Part shown: positions 1-9,051 of the stretch, piece by piece
Position numbering within the stretch: position 1 is the first letter of the stretch
How the letters are laid out: each line of letters begins with the position of its first letter
From: Burkholderia sp. FERM BP-3421
GTDB lineage: Bacteria > Pseudomonadota > Gammaproteobacteria > Burkholderiales > Burkholderiaceae
Assembly: GCF_028657905.1 (NCBI RefSeq)
Contig: NZ_CP117782.1
Location: 2,542,001-2,606,000 of the forward strand
Direction of reading: 5' to 3'
DNA: 64,000 nucleotides
Program-made: the position numbers and the translations under genes
The notes under the pieces: model-generated
Databases searched by the model: none
What the model was told of the DNA's origin: nothing
Seen by the model: the letters and a program-made list of their open reading frames with translations, nothing else

Positions 1-464
1 TTCTTGCCCCACAGGTCGAGCTCCCACGACGCGCTCGCGAGCGCGTTGTTCTCGCTGTACCAGCTGCCGCCGTACGGCGGCGGGAACAGCCCGTTGCCCG
101 AATACAGCTCGCGGGTCCACGAATACTTCGCGTCGGCCTTCGGCAGCAGCGTCGCGCGCGACGAATCGATATACGACGCCGCCTTCGCGATGCGCGCCTG
201 CGCCTGCGCGATCGACGGGCTGCCGGCGAGCGCCTCGTCGATCAGCTTCGGCAGCTGCGGATCGCCGAACTGGCCGGCCCAGTCGAGCGCGGGCCACGGG
301 CCCCCTTCGCCGGGCAGGCTGCGCGCGGTCTCGAACTGCGACGCGGGCGCGATCTGCTTGTCGCTCTTGATGCCGATGTAGTTCGCGCAACCCGCGAGCG
401 CGAACGCGGCCGCCGCCGCGACGACGACCGCGCGGCCCCGCGCGATTCGGATCGACGCGCTCAT
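1..464 (-). CDS. Outer-membrane efflux lipoprotein (NodT/OprM-type), N-terminal 154 residues, cut by window edge
   Basis: This is the N-terminal part of an outer-membrane factor, the TolC-like exit duct of a tripartite drug efflux pump. The reading frame starts at an ATG at 464 and is open to the window edge. It begins with a lipoprotein signal: a basic start, an Ala-rich hydrophobic stretch and the lipobox LAGC with the lipidated Cys at residue 26. The mature part shows the first NodT-family features: a tryptophan-rich segment, then a helix ending in SSRATLLP, then the first beta-barrel stretch (SASWELDLWGK). It lies 66 bases downstream of a MarR gene on the same strand, the usual layout for MarR-controlled EmrAB- or Mex-type pumps. 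The membrane-fusion and inner-membrane subunits would lie beyond the left edge. The family call is firm; the drug specificity is unknown. Confidence 0.85.
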   Translation of the reverse strand, partial: MSASIRIARGRAVVVAAAAAFALAGCANYIGIKSDKQIAPASQFETARSLPGEGGPWPALDWAGQFGDPQLPKLIDEALAGSPSIAQAQARIAKAASYIDSSRATLLPKADAKYSWTRELYSGNGLFPPPYGGSWYSENNALASASWELDLWGK

Positions 465-530
465 TGCGTACGCTCCCGCGCGATGCGCTTCATTGCCCTG
501 ATGTCCATGCCTGTGATTCCCCGATGAAAG

Positions 531-1004
531 TCATGTTGTTCCGTGCACGCCGCCCCGGTTCGCCCGCATGCGCGCAAGCAGGCGTACGAGGTGGCGCGCG
601 TCCTCCGGCGAGCAGCCGGCGAGCAGGTCGCCTAGCACCGCGCGAAAAATGGCCGGCAAGGCCGCCGCGTGCGCGCGCCCCGCTTCCGTGAGCGCGACGC
701 GCACGATCCGCCGATCGTCGTGGCCGCGCACCCGCGCCAGCAGGCCGCGATGTTCGAGACGATCGAGCATGCGGGTGGCCGAACTCGCGTCGACGCCATG
801 CGCGCGCGCCAGCTCGACCACGCTCGCCTCGTGGCGGCGCGCCAGCATGAACAGCAGGCGGCCCTGCATGCCGGTCACGCCGAGCGCCGCGCGCGTCCGT
901 TGCGACAGCCGTTGCGCGAACGCCGCGTCGGCCCGCGACAGCAAGGCGCCCAGGCTGTCGTCCCCGCACCGGGACGCTTCCGCCCACGCGTCCGGCCGCG
1001 TCAT
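531..1004 (-). CDS. MarR-family transcriptional regulator
   Basis: A 157-residue winged helix-turn-helix regulator of MarR type. MarR proteins are dimeric repressors that release DNA when they bind phenolic or drug-like ligands or are oxidised. The DNA-binding domain covers about residues 58-110: the recognition helix lies in DASSATRMLDRLEHRG, followed by the wing with the family signature DDRRIVRVALTEAG at 96-109. It sits just upstream of, and on the same strand as, the efflux outer-membrane factor, so it most likely controls that pump. A second MarR gene starts on the same strand and ends 21 bases before this one begins. Confidence 0.9.
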   Translation of the reverse strand: MTRPDAWAEASRCGDDSLGALLSRADAAFAQRLSQRTRAALGVTGMQGRLLFMLARRHEASVVELARAHGVDASSATRMLDRLEHRGLLARVRGHDDRRIVRVALTEAGRAHAAALPAIFRAVLGDLLAGCSPEDARHLVRLLARMRANRGGVHGTT

Positions 1005-1025
1005 GCGCGCCGCTCCGGCGCGCCG

Positions 1026-1466
1026 TCACGCGCGCGCCACATCGCGCACCACCTGTGACAGTTCATGCCGCAGGCGCGCGGCCCGCCGCGCGCCGAAGCG
1101 CGACTCGAACGCCTGCTGCGCGTCGCGCCAGCGCATCGCGGCATCGGACAGCTTCACGCGCCCCGCTCCGGTCAACACGAAGCGCAAGCCGCGGCCGCGC
1201 TCCGCCGTCACGCGGCGCGCGACCCACGCGCCGCGCAGGAGCGGGCGCAAGGTGCGAATGAGTGTCGTGCGATCCGTGGATGTGGCCCGCGCCAGTTCCA
1301 CCATCGACAGCTCCTCGCCCGTCGACAGCGCGCGCAGGATGCAGAATTGCGCGGGCGTCACGCCCGCATCTGACAAATACCTTTCGTAGAACTGGGAGAG
1401 GTGCCTCGCGGCCCGCCGAATGGCAAAGCAATCGTCATCGACGGAAGGCTGAGTGTGCATGCGCAC
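1026..1466 (-). CDS. Second MarR-family transcriptional regulator
   Basis: A 146-residue MarR-type protein with its winged helix-turn-helix at about residues 54-100 (recognition helix near TSTDRTTLIRTLRPLL, wing ending in RGLRFVLTGAGR). It is clearly different from the MarR encoded just downstream, so this is not a simple recent duplication. The two genes are 21 bases apart and probably co-transcribed, with the efflux gene as the third member. The start at 1466 gives MRMHTQ; a Met two codons in is also possible. The region upstream is divergent towards the two-partner secretion genes. Confidence 0.88.
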   Translation of the reverse strand: MRMHTQPSVDDDCFAIRRAARHLSQFYERYLSDAGVTPAQFCILRALSTGEELSMVELARATSTDRTTLIRTLRPLLRGAWVARRVTAERGRGLRFVLTGAGRVKLSDAAMRWRDAQQAFESRFGARRAARLRHELSQVVRDVARA

Positions 1467-1996
1467 AGACTAGTGGCGCACGACCTGCGCATCAACGTCG
1501 TGCGCCGCATCAATTAATAACCGCGACGGCAAGAATCGGCGGCGCGCGACCATACCGGATCGAGGTCACGCACCGTTCGCGGCAGCCGTCCGATCAGGAG
1601 CATCACGTCGCGCGAACACGGCCAAAAGCACCACGGTGCTCATCGAGCTCATTGCAAATGGACTTCATCTTCGGTAAATACCGCGATTTTCTCATTCATT
1701 TAATTCAGATTTATCTCAATCATTAGATTCAAATCCACCACTTCCTCCGCCTCATATTTTCATATCGTGAAGGCAGGCGTTAACCACGGCCAATCAAGCC
1801 GTCTTGCGTGCTTCGTCGAACTGGCATCCGATTATTGAAAATACATTTAAAAATCCGACAAAACAAAAAGCCACGATACCTTTGCTAGTACTTGTTCAAT
1901 GTCATCGAAATAAAACCCTCAGTAATATCCGTCCGCGCTTCGAGAAATATCGGAGGCGCACGCGGCCGACCAAAAACGAGGCATTCGAGTTTGAAC
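1467..1996. other. Intergenic region between marR and the two-partner secretion operon
   Basis: About 530 bases without a supported gene. The stretch 1640-1930 is much richer in A+T than the surroundings, as expected for a divergent promoter region or DNA of foreign origin. I found no convincing -35/-10 pair or clear Shine-Dalgarno sequence for the downstream transporter gene. Confidence 0.5.
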
Positions 1997-3769
1997 ATGC
2001 GCAACCACGTGGGCATCCACGCTCCCTTCCTGCCGCTGGCGAACCCGACGCGAGACGCGCCGCGGCCGGCCGGCCGCCCCCGCCATGAACCGAGGCGCGC
2101 GAACGCCGCATGCCGCGCTCACTGCCTCGTCTATGCGCTGTTCGCGCCCGTTCTCGCCTGGGCGCAGACCGCGCCCGCGCCGCACATCGACGCGCCGCGC
2201 GCCGGTCAGGCGCTGCGCGACATCGAGACCCCGCGCCCGACCGTCCCCGCCCCCGCGCAGCCCGATCTCGACCTGCCGCCCGCCGCCCCCGTCGGCGACG
2301 CAAGCGACGAAGGCCCACGGGTCGCCGTACGCCGCTTCGAATTGAGCGGCAATCAGCACTTCGACGCCGCGCGCCTGCAGGCGCTGCTCGCCGACCTCGT
2401 CGGCCGCGAGTTGAGCTTCGCGCAACTGCGCGAAGCTCCCGCGCGCATCACCGACTACTACCGCGCGCACGGCTACGTGCTGGCCCGCGCCTACCTGCCG
2501 CAGCAGGAGGTCGCGGACGGCGAGGTGCGCATCGCCGTCGTCGAGGGCCGCTACGGCCGGATCGAACTCCACAACCGCAGCCGCGTGCGGGACGCCGTGC
2601 TGCGCCAGCCGCTCGGCGCGTTGCGCGCCGATACGCTCGTGCAGGGCGCCGATCTCGAACGCAGCCTGATGCTGCTCGACGAACTGCCCGGCGTCGAGGT
2701 CAAGGGCACGCTGCGCGCGGGCGCCGAGCCGGGCACCACGGATCTCCTGATCGACGCGGAGCGCGGCCCGTTCGCGACGGGGGGGCTCGAATTCGACAAC
2801 TTCGGCGAATGGCAGACGGGTCGCTATCGCTTCAGCGCGAGCGTCGACGTCAATACACCGCTCGGGCTCGGCGACCAGCTCACGCTGCGCGGCCTGACGA
2901 GCGAGCGCTCGCAGCGCTACTACCGTGCCGCCTACCAGTTGCCCGTCGGCCCCGCGTCGACGCGCCTGGGCGTCGGCTATTCCAACATGCGCTACCGCAT
3001 CGGCGGGCCGCTCGAGGAACTGGGCATCTACGGCCGCGCCAACGTGCAAAGCGTGTCCGTCACGCAGCCGTTGCTGCGCAGCCGGCACACGAGCCTCAGC
3101 GCGCAGATCCTGTACGAGAACAAGAACCTGCATGACGGCTTGCGCGCGTTCGACATCCTCACCGACAAGAACGTCGGCCTGTGGTCGTTCAGCCTCAGCG
3201 GCCGCAGCGAGGACGACTGGCTCGGCGGCGGGCGCAACGGCTTCTCCGCGACGCTCGGCGTCGGCCGGCTGCGCAGCAACGATCCGCTCGGCACGAGCCG
3301 GCGCGCGAACACGCCGGGCCGCTTCGCGCGCCTGAACCTGAGCGCGCTGCGCCTGCAGGCGCTCAGCGCGCGCCTGCAGCTGTATACGCAGTTCAGCGCG
3401 CAACTCGCCTCGCGCAATCTCGACGCGTCGGAAAAGTTCAGCGTCGGCGGCCCCTATGGCGTGCGCGCGTATGCGCTCGGCGCGAGCGGCGGCGACCAGG
3501 GCTGGCAGGCCACGGCGGAATTGCGCTACCTGGCCGCGCCGGGCTGGCAGGTAAGCACCTTCCTCGACACCGGGCGCACGCAGATCGACAAGCAGCCCCT
3601 GTCCGACGACCTCAATACGTTCCAGCTGTCGTCGGTCGGAATCGGACTCAACTGGTATGGCGCAAAGCGCCAGCTCAGCGTCACCGCCGCGCTGCCGCTC
3701 GGCAACGAGCATGCGGCGCTGTCCCGCCGCTCGCCCGGCGTCTGGTTGCAGGCGGCCCAGTATTTCTGA
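1997..3769 (+). CDS. Two-partner secretion outer-membrane transporter (TpsB; ShlB/FhaC/HecB family)
   Basis: An Omp85-superfamily pore that exports the TpsA exoprotein encoded just downstream. From the chosen ATG at 1997 the product is 590 residues, normal for the family. It has an unusually long basic leader ending in a hydrophobic stretch and an AWAQ signal cleavage site near residue 56, then a Pro-rich linker, a POTRA_2 domain at about 109-191 (from VAVRRFELSGNQ to the VVEGRYGRIEL strand), and a C-terminal beta-barrel. The barrel contains the loop-6-like segment GGPYGVRAY near residues 484-492. The last residue is Phe (AAQYF), the outer-membrane assembly signal recognised by BamA. The frame stays open upstream to another ATG at 1892, and no start has a clear ribosome site, so the N-terminus is uncertain. 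Confidence 0.9.
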   Translation: MRNHVGIHAPFLPLANPTRDAPRPAGRPRHEPRRANAACRAHCLVYALFAPVLAWAQTAPAPHIDAPRAGQALRDIETPRPTVPAPAQPDLDLPPAAPVGDASDEGPRVAVRRFELSGNQHFDAARLQALLADLVGRELSFAQLREAPARITDYYRAHGYVLARAYLPQQEVADGEVRIAVVEGRYGRIELHNRSRVRDAVLRQPLGALRADTLVQGADLERSLMLLDELPGVEVKGTLRAGAEPGTTDLLIDAERGPFATGGLEFDNFGEWQTGRYRFSASVDVNTPLGLGDQLTLRGLTSERSQRYYRAAYQLPVGPASTRLGVGYSNMRYRIGGPLEELGIYGRANVQSVSVTQPLLRSRHTSLSAQILYENKNLHDGLRAFDILTDKNVGLWSFSLSGRSEDDWLGGGRNGFSATLGVGRLRSNDPLGTSRRANTPGRFARLNLSALRLQALSARLQLYTQFSAQLASRNLDASEKFSVGGPYGVRAYALGASGGDQGWQATAELRYLAAPGWQVSTFLDTGRTQIDKQPLSDDLNTFQLSSVGIGLNWYGAKRQLSVTAALPLGNEHAALSRRSPGVWLQAAQYF

Positions 3770-3930
3770 GCAGTCCGCCGCCGCGCCTGACCCGGCGGGC
3801 GGCTTCATGGGGGATGCCACGAGCGTTCCCGGGAAGAGCGGCAAGCAGGCCGACCGCCCCTCCCACTTGATTAGCGATGCAAACCATTTCCGGATCGATC
3901 CGGTCACGCATTCCGAGGAGTCCAATCAGC

Positions 3931-6900
3931 ATGAACAAGACCTACGCATTGGTATGGAACCTGACGCAGGGCCGCTGGGTTGCGGTCGGCGAAACCGCGC
4001 GCCGTCGCGGCAAATCCGCCGTCGGCAAGCGCCTCGCCGCCGCGGCCTCGCTGCTCGGCCTCGTCGCCCTGCCCGCCTTCGCGCTCCCGTCCGGCGAAAC
4101 CCTCATCTCCGGCCAGGCCGATCTCGCGCGCGCCGAGAACGGCAAGACCCTCTCGATCAACCAGCATTCCGACAAGCTCATCACCGACTGGCAGGACTTC
4201 AGCGTCGCGGGCGGCGAGCGCGTGTCGTTCCACCAGCCCACCGCCATGTCCATCGCGCTCAACCGCGTGATCGGCAACAACGGCAGCCGCATCGATGGCC
4301 AGATCGACGCCAATGGCCGCGTCTTCCTCGTCAACCCGAACGGCATCCTGTTCGGCGCGGGTGCGCAAGTCAACGTCGGCGGCCTCGTCGCCTCCACCCA
4401 GCATCTCGCCGACACCGACTTCCTCGCCGGCAACTATCGCTTCTCCGGCACCTCCGCCCAGGGCGTCATCAACGAAGGCACGCTCAGCGCCGCCGAGGGC
4501 GGCGGCATCGCGCTGCTCGGCGCGCGCGTCGCCAACCACGGCGTCATCGAGGCGAAACTCGGCACCGTCGCGCTCGCGGCCGGCCACGCCTTCACCGTCA
4601 ACTTCGACAGCAGCGGCCTGCTCAACGTCCAGGTCGACGCGGGCGCGGTCGACGCCCAGGCCAGCAACGGCGGTCTGCTCAGGGCCGACGGCGGTCAGGT
4701 GCTGATGAGCGCCCGCTCGGCGGGCCAGCTGCTCGACGCCGTCGTCAACCAGACCGGTACGGTCGAGGCGCGCGGCCTCGATGCGCGCGGCGGGAAGATC
4801 GTCCTCGACGGCGGCGCCGTCGTGGTCGAGGGCAAGCTCGACGCCTCCGCCGCCGATGCGAGCGCCCCGGCCGGCACGGTTCTCACGCGCGGCGGGCAGG
4901 TCGTCATCGCGAACGGCACGAAGGTCGACACGCACGCCGGCAGCACCGCCGGCACCTGGACCATCGAGGCCGCCAATGCAGGCGTCGCCCGCGCGGGTGG
5001 ATACAGCCTCTACCCGGCGGGCGCATCGATCGAAGCGAACACGCTCGCCGACAATCTCGCCGACAATCACGTCACGCTCGCGAGCACCCGCGGCGATCTC
5101 GACGTCGCGGGCCCCGTATCCTGGGCATCCGACCGCGCCCTGACGCTCACCGCGCGAAACGGCAGCGTCAACGTGCAACAGGCGCTGTCCGCCTCCGGCA
5201 ACGACGCGGCGCTCGTCGTCAACGCCAGCGACCGGATCAACGTGCGCGACGCCCTGCGCCTCACCGGCCGCAATGCCCGGCTCGAACTGAACGCGGCCAA
5301 CGGCCACACCTTCGACGGCGACAAGGCCGTCGCCACGCTGTCGGGTCAACACGCATCGTTCCGCGCCAACGGCCACGACTACGCGGTCGTTCACAGCGTC
5401 GCCGACCTGCGCAACATCGACGCCGACCTGCAGGGCCGCTACGTACTCGGCAACGCCGTCGACGGCAAAGGCGCGAACTTCCGCAGCATCGGCGGCCCGG
5501 ACGACTGGGCCTTCGAGGGCACGTTCGACGGTCTCGGCAACACGATCAGCCGGCTCGCGATCACGAACCCCCGCAGCAACGTGGTCGGCTTGTTCGGCAC
5601 CAATGCCGGCCGGATCGCCAACCTCACGCTGCTCGGCGTCAGCGCAAGCGGCGTCGCGCAAGCCCAGTCGCCGCTGTCGATCGGCGCGCTCGCGGGCTTC
5701 AACACCGGCACCCTCTCGAACGTCGCGGCACACGACGTCACCGTCAGCGCCCACGGCAGCGCGTTCGTCGGCGGGCTCGTCGGCTCCAATCTGAGCGGCG
5801 TGATCCAGCACGCCCGCGTCTCGGGCCGGGTCAACGGCGATCGACAGGCTGCGGCGATCGGCGGGCTCGCCGGCGAAAATCTCACCTTCCTCGAGCCCAA
5901 TGCCCGTGTCGCGCAGATCCTCGACAGCGACGCCAACGTGCGCGTCACGGCCGTCAACGGCGCGCCGACGGGCGGCCTCGTCGGCCTCAACAGGGGTTCG
6001 ATCGAACGCGTGTCGAGCGCCGGCAGCGTGACCGGAGGCAACGCCAGTCTGCTCGGCGGGCTCGTCGGCCACAACGACGGCGTCGTTCGCGGCGCGACGG
6101 CCCGCAGCAACGTCCAGGCGACCGGCAACGCCACCATCGGCGGGCTCGTCGGCTCGAATCTCGGTCTGATCGATGCGTCGCACGCGGAAGGCACGGTGAC
6201 GGCGGGCGCCAACAGCATGACAGGCGGCCTCGCGGGCATGAACGCCGGCACGATCCGGAGTTCGAGCGCGGCCGGCCGCGTCGTCGCGGGGAATTCGGCG
6301 GTCGCGGGCGGGCTCGTCGGGTCCGATCGCGGCATCATCGATGCGTCGCATGCGTCGGGCAGCGTCACGCTCGGCGCGGACGGCCAGGCAGGCGGCCTCG
6401 TCGGCGAGAGCCGCGGCCAGATCCGGAACACCAGCGCATCCGGCGACGTGGTAGCCGGCGCGCGCAGCCTGGTCGGCGGTCTCGTCGGCTCGCTCGTCCA
6501 GACAGGCGCGATCGGCGCGTCCTCCGCGAGCGGCAACGCCAGCGGCGGCCACGCCAGCGAGGTCGGCGGCCTGCTCGGCCGCAACAACCGGGCCAACGTC
6601 AGCTACGCCTCCGCGAGCGGGAATGTCCGGGGCGGCGACGCCAGCCAGGTCGGCGGTCTGGTCGGCAGCCAGGGCGGCGACGTCACGGCATCGTCGTCCT
6701 CGGGCAAGGTCTCCGGCGGCAACAATGCGCTGCTCGGCGGCCTGGCCGGCGGCAACTACGGTTCGGTCCGCCAGTCGTCGACCACGAGCCGCGTCGCGTA
6801 TCAAGGCGGCATCGGGCAAATCTACGGCGCGCTCGCCGGCGTCAACTTCGGCTCGTTCGTCGGCAGCACCGCGCGCGGCAATGGCGCCGACGTTCCGCTG

Positions 6901-6933
6901 ATCGGCCTGAACCGCGGCACGGTATCGGACTGA
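3931..6933 (+). CDS. Two-partner secretion exoprotein (TpsA) with haemagglutination-activity domain and GLUG repeats
   Basis: A secreted or surface adhesin-like protein of 1000 residues. The ATG at 3931 has GAGGAG ten bases upstream. Residues 1-28 (MNKTYALVWN...RRRGKS) form the extended signal-peptide region typical of type V secretion; cleavage is likely after LPAFA near 51. The TPS domain follows (about 52-300), including the conserved NPNG at 135-138. From about residue 550 to the end there are some 15 repeats of about 28 residues built on (V/I/T)GGLVGxNxGxI, the GLUG motif, predicted to form a beta-helix. I see no cysteine and no VENN motif or toxin-like C-terminus, so contact-dependent inhibition is unlikely. 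The partner TpsB lies 161 bases upstream. Adhesion or biofilm roles are inferred. Confidence 0.92.
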   Translation: MNKTYALVWNLTQGRWVAVGETARRRGKSAVGKRLAAAASLLGLVALPAFALPSGETLISGQADLARAENGKTLSINQHSDKLITDWQDFSVAGGERVSFHQPTAMSIALNRVIGNNGSRIDGQIDANGRVFLVNPNGILFGAGAQVNVGGLVASTQHLADTDFLAGNYRFSGTSAQGVINEGTLSAAEGGGIALLGARVANHGVIEAKLGTVALAAGHAFTVNFDSSGLLNVQVDAGAVDAQASNGGLLRADGGQVLMSARSAGQLLDAVVNQTGTVEARGLDARGGKIVLDGGAVVVEGKLDASAADASAPAGTVLTRGGQVVIANGTKVDTHAGSTAGTWTIEAANAGVARAGGYSLYPAGASIEANTLADNLADNHVTLASTRGDLDVAGPVSWASDRALTLTARNGSVNVQQALSASGNDAALVVNASDRINVRDALRLTGRNARLELNAANGHTFDGDKAVATLSGQHASFRANGHDYAVVHSVADLRNIDADLQGRYVLGNAVDGKGANFRSIGGPDDWAFEGTFDGLGNTISRLAITNPRSNVVGLFGTNAGRIANLTLLGVSASGVAQAQSPLSIGALAGFNTGTLSNVAAHDVTVSAHGSAFVGGLVGSNLSGVIQHARVSGRVNGDRQAAAIGGLAGENLTFLEPNARVAQILDSDANVRVTAVNGAPTGGLVGLNRGSIERVSSAGSVTGGNASLLGGLVGHNDGVVRGATARSNVQATGNATIGGLVGSNLGLIDASHAEGTVTAGANSMTGGLAGMNAGTIRSSSAAGRVVAGNSAVAGGLVGSDRGIIDASHASGSVTLGADGQAGGLVGESRGQIRNTSASGDVVAGARSLVGGLVGSLVQTGAIGASSASGNASGGHASEVGGLLGRNNRANVSYASASGNVRGGDASQVGGLVGSQGGDVTASSSSGKVSGGNNALLGGLAGGNYGSVRQSSTTSRVAYQGGIGQIYGALAGVNFGSFVGSTARGNGADVPLIGLNRGTVSD

Positions 6934-6960
6934 GCGGCCCGGGCGCGGCCTCACGCCGCC

Positions 6961-6990
6961 ACGGCCCGGCGCACCCACGCGCCGGGCCGT
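6961..6990. terminator. Hairpin between convergent tpsA and lysR (possible bidirectional terminator)
   Basis: A perfect 12-base inverted repeat (6961-6972 with 6979-6990) and a 6-base loop lie between the convergent 3' ends. There is no T-tract on either side, so it is not a textbook intrinsic terminator. Confidence 0.6.
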
Positions 6991-7029
6991 GAAGAGGCCG
7001 CGCATCGTTTCCCTCCCCGTCGGCCGACC

Positions 7030-7953
7030 TCACGCGTCGGCCGCGTGATCCTGACTCGCTCGCTCCTCGAAAAACGCCACCGCATGATCAATGAACGCCC
7101 GCACCTTCGCGGGCAGCAGCGCGCGCGAGCTGTACGCGAGCCGCAGTTCGGTACCCGCGTCGATGATCTTGAACGTATCGAGCACCGGCACGAGCCGGCC
7201 CACGGCGAGATCGTCCTGCACCATCGCGACGGGCAGCACGCCGATCCCGAAGCCCTGCAGCACGAGCCCGAGATTGAACACGGCGTTGTTCGACACGATC
7301 TCGTAGCGCAGCGGCACGGTCAGCGTATCGCGGCCGACGCGAAAATTCAGTTCGGGCTTGCGCACCGCCGGCGAGATCGCAACGAACACGTGCGCGTCCA
7401 GTTCGGACGGGTGCGCGGGCACCGGATGCGCGGCGAGATAGTCGGGCGATGCGACGATCGTGAACGGAATGCGCTCCATCAGGCGCGTCACCACCGTGTC
7501 GGAGGTGAGCATGAACGGTAGCAGCAAGCCCACGTCGAAACCTTCCGCGACGAGATCGACCGGCCGCTCCGCGAGCGTGACGTCGAGCGACACCTTCGGA
7601 TGCTTGCGCTTGAAACTCGATACGAGCGGCAGCAAGCGATGGGTGGTCGCGGTGGCGTGCGCGATCACCCGCAGCATGCCGGTCGGCTCGCGCGCCTGCA
7701 TCGAGGCCCGCTCCTCGAGCGCGTCGAGATCCGCGAGCACGCGCACGCAGCCTTCATAGAACTGCTCGGCGGCCTCGGTCAGCGAGATCTGGCGCGTGGT
7801 GCGGTTGAACAGCCGGACCCCGAGCCGCTGCTCGAGGCCCGAAATCGCGCGCGACACGACCGGGGTGGACAGCCCCAGCATGTCGGCCGCGCGCGTGAAG
7901 CTGCGCGCGTCGACGACGGAGCAGAAGATGCGCAGGCTGTCGATATATTCCAT
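7030..7953 (-). CDS. LysR-family transcriptional regulator
   Basis: A 307-residue LysR-type regulator. The N-terminal winged helix-turn-helix covers about residues 1-62, with the family pattern SFTRAADMLGLSTPVVSRAI and LEQRLGVRLFNRTTR. A periplasmic-binding-protein-like effector domain follows from about residue 90. It most resembles the large group of LysR proteins of unknown ligand that often control a neighbouring gene or themselves. It is convergent with tpsA and divergent from the BetR-receiver gene, so the shared upstream region (7954-8199) could hold its operator. Its target cannot be told from sequence. Confidence 0.92.
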   Translation of the reverse strand: MEYIDSLRIFCSVVDARSFTRAADMLGLSTPVVSRAISGLEQRLGVRLFNRTTRQISLTEAAEQFYEGCVRVLADLDALEERASMQAREPTGMLRVIAHATATTHRLLPLVSSFKRKHPKVSLDVTLAERPVDLVAEGFDVGLLLPFMLTSDTVVTRLMERIPFTIVASPDYLAAHPVPAHPSELDAHVFVAISPAVRKPELNFRVGRDTLTVPLRYEIVSNNAVFNLGLVLQGFGIGVLPVAMVQDDLAVGRLVPVLDTFKIIDAGTELRLAYSSRALLPAKVRAFIDHAVAFFEERASQDHAADA

Positions 7954-8199
7954 GATGATTCACGCCACGGGACCGTAGACACCGGGCGGAATCGCCCGAT
8001 AACCCGTCATTATCCAGCAAAGCCGCGCACCGCCGGCCGCACGCGCGGGGCGCGCATCGTGCGATCACTGTTCAAGTTGCAACAATCCGGTCATACGATC
8101 CTGCCGCGCGCGCCCGCCCCGGTCAGCCCCGATCATGGCGCGGGATCCCGGATCCATCTAAGATAGCGGCTGTTCGTACCCGTCCTCCCGAGGAGCAGA

Positions 8200-9051
8200 A
8201 TGCACAGCGACGATCAACAACCGGACGCATTATTGATCGCGAACAGAATCAAGGAACTCCTGCTCGAACACGGCGTGGGCAAGCGGCAGCACGCGAACGA
8301 GGTCAGCCGCATTCTCGGTCTCAGCTTTTCCCAGGCGCACCGCAAGCTGAAGGGGCAGAGCCCGTGGGCGATCAACCAGGTCCGCGATATCGCGCTGGCG
8401 TTCGACGCGTCGCCGAGCGCGCTGCTCGACACGATGGACGGCGCCGATGCGCCGGCGCGCATGCGCATATGTCAAGCGGTCCTCAGCATCGGCCGCGAAC
8501 GCATCCCGTGCACCGTGCATCTCGGCGCCGAGCTGTCGGGCGGACAGCGCGCCGATTTCATCGCGCTCGAACGCGACGGCGAATGGCAGATCCATCGCGG
8601 CGACGGCGCGCCGCCCGGCCGTCACTATCTGGCCGAAACGATTGAAATCCGCTCGACCTGTTCCGAGGTGCACAAGATGAGCATCGCGGTGCTCGACGAC
8701 GCCGTCGAGACCGCCGATGAATTGTCGACGTACCTGTTGGCGCACGGCTTCAATGCGAGCCCGTTCTACGATGTGCCCTCGTTCCTCGACGCGCTGCGCA
8801 CGCAGGCGTTCGACGGCTTCCTGATCGACTGGCTGATCGGCCAGGAAACGGCGGGCCGCTGCATCGAGGAGATTCGCGCGTCCGAGAACCCGGATGCGCC
8901 CGTGCTGATCCTGACGGGCTACCTCGACCTCAAGGAGCGCGAATCCGAGATCGCCACGGCGATGCGCGACTTCGACGTGCTCGGCCCCTACGAGAAGCCC
9001 GTCAAGCTCTCCGTGATCAAGGCCGCGCTCGAGCGCTGCTTCAACCTCTGA
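8200..9051 (+). CDS. BetR-domain regulator with C-terminal response-regulator receiver
   Basis: A 283-residue protein with an N-terminal BetR-like helix-turn-helix region (about 10-80), the beta-proteobacterial DNA-binding type, and a C-terminal CheY-like receiver (about 160-283). The receiver keeps the key residues: acidic pair D166-D167, phospho-acceptor D210 (FDGFLIDW), T239 (LTGY) and K266 (YEKPVK). A short region of unknown role (about 88-155) lies between. The order, DNA-binding first and receiver last, is the reverse of the usual response regulator. The start has GAGGAG eight bases upstream. The gene is convergent with the hybrid kinase gene and overlaps its 3' end by 11 bases, which makes that kinase the likely phosphodonor. 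Confidence 0.85.
   Translation: MHSDDQQPDALLIANRIKELLLEHGVGKRQHANEVSRILGLSFSQAHRKLKGQSPWAINQVRDIALAFDASPSALLDTMDGADAPARMRICQAVLSIGRERIPCTVHLGAELSGGQRADFIALERDGEWQIHRGDGAPPGRHYLAETIEIRSTCSEVHKMSIAVLDDAVETADELSTYLLAHGFNASPFYDVPSFLDALRTQAFDGFLIDWLIGQETAGRCIEEIRASENPDAPVLILTGYLDLKERESEIATAMRDFDVLGPYEKPVKLSVIKAALERCFNL

Noticed and set aside
6500..6933. A contact-dependent inhibition toxin at the TpsA C-terminus
   Set aside because: Repeats continue to the stop codon; no VENN motif, toxin domain or immunity gene follows.
3904..7005. A 1033-codon minus-strand open frame opposite tpsA
   Set aside because: High-G+C shadow: low-complexity Arg/Ala/Asp sequence with no domain, while the plus strand encodes a clear TpsA.
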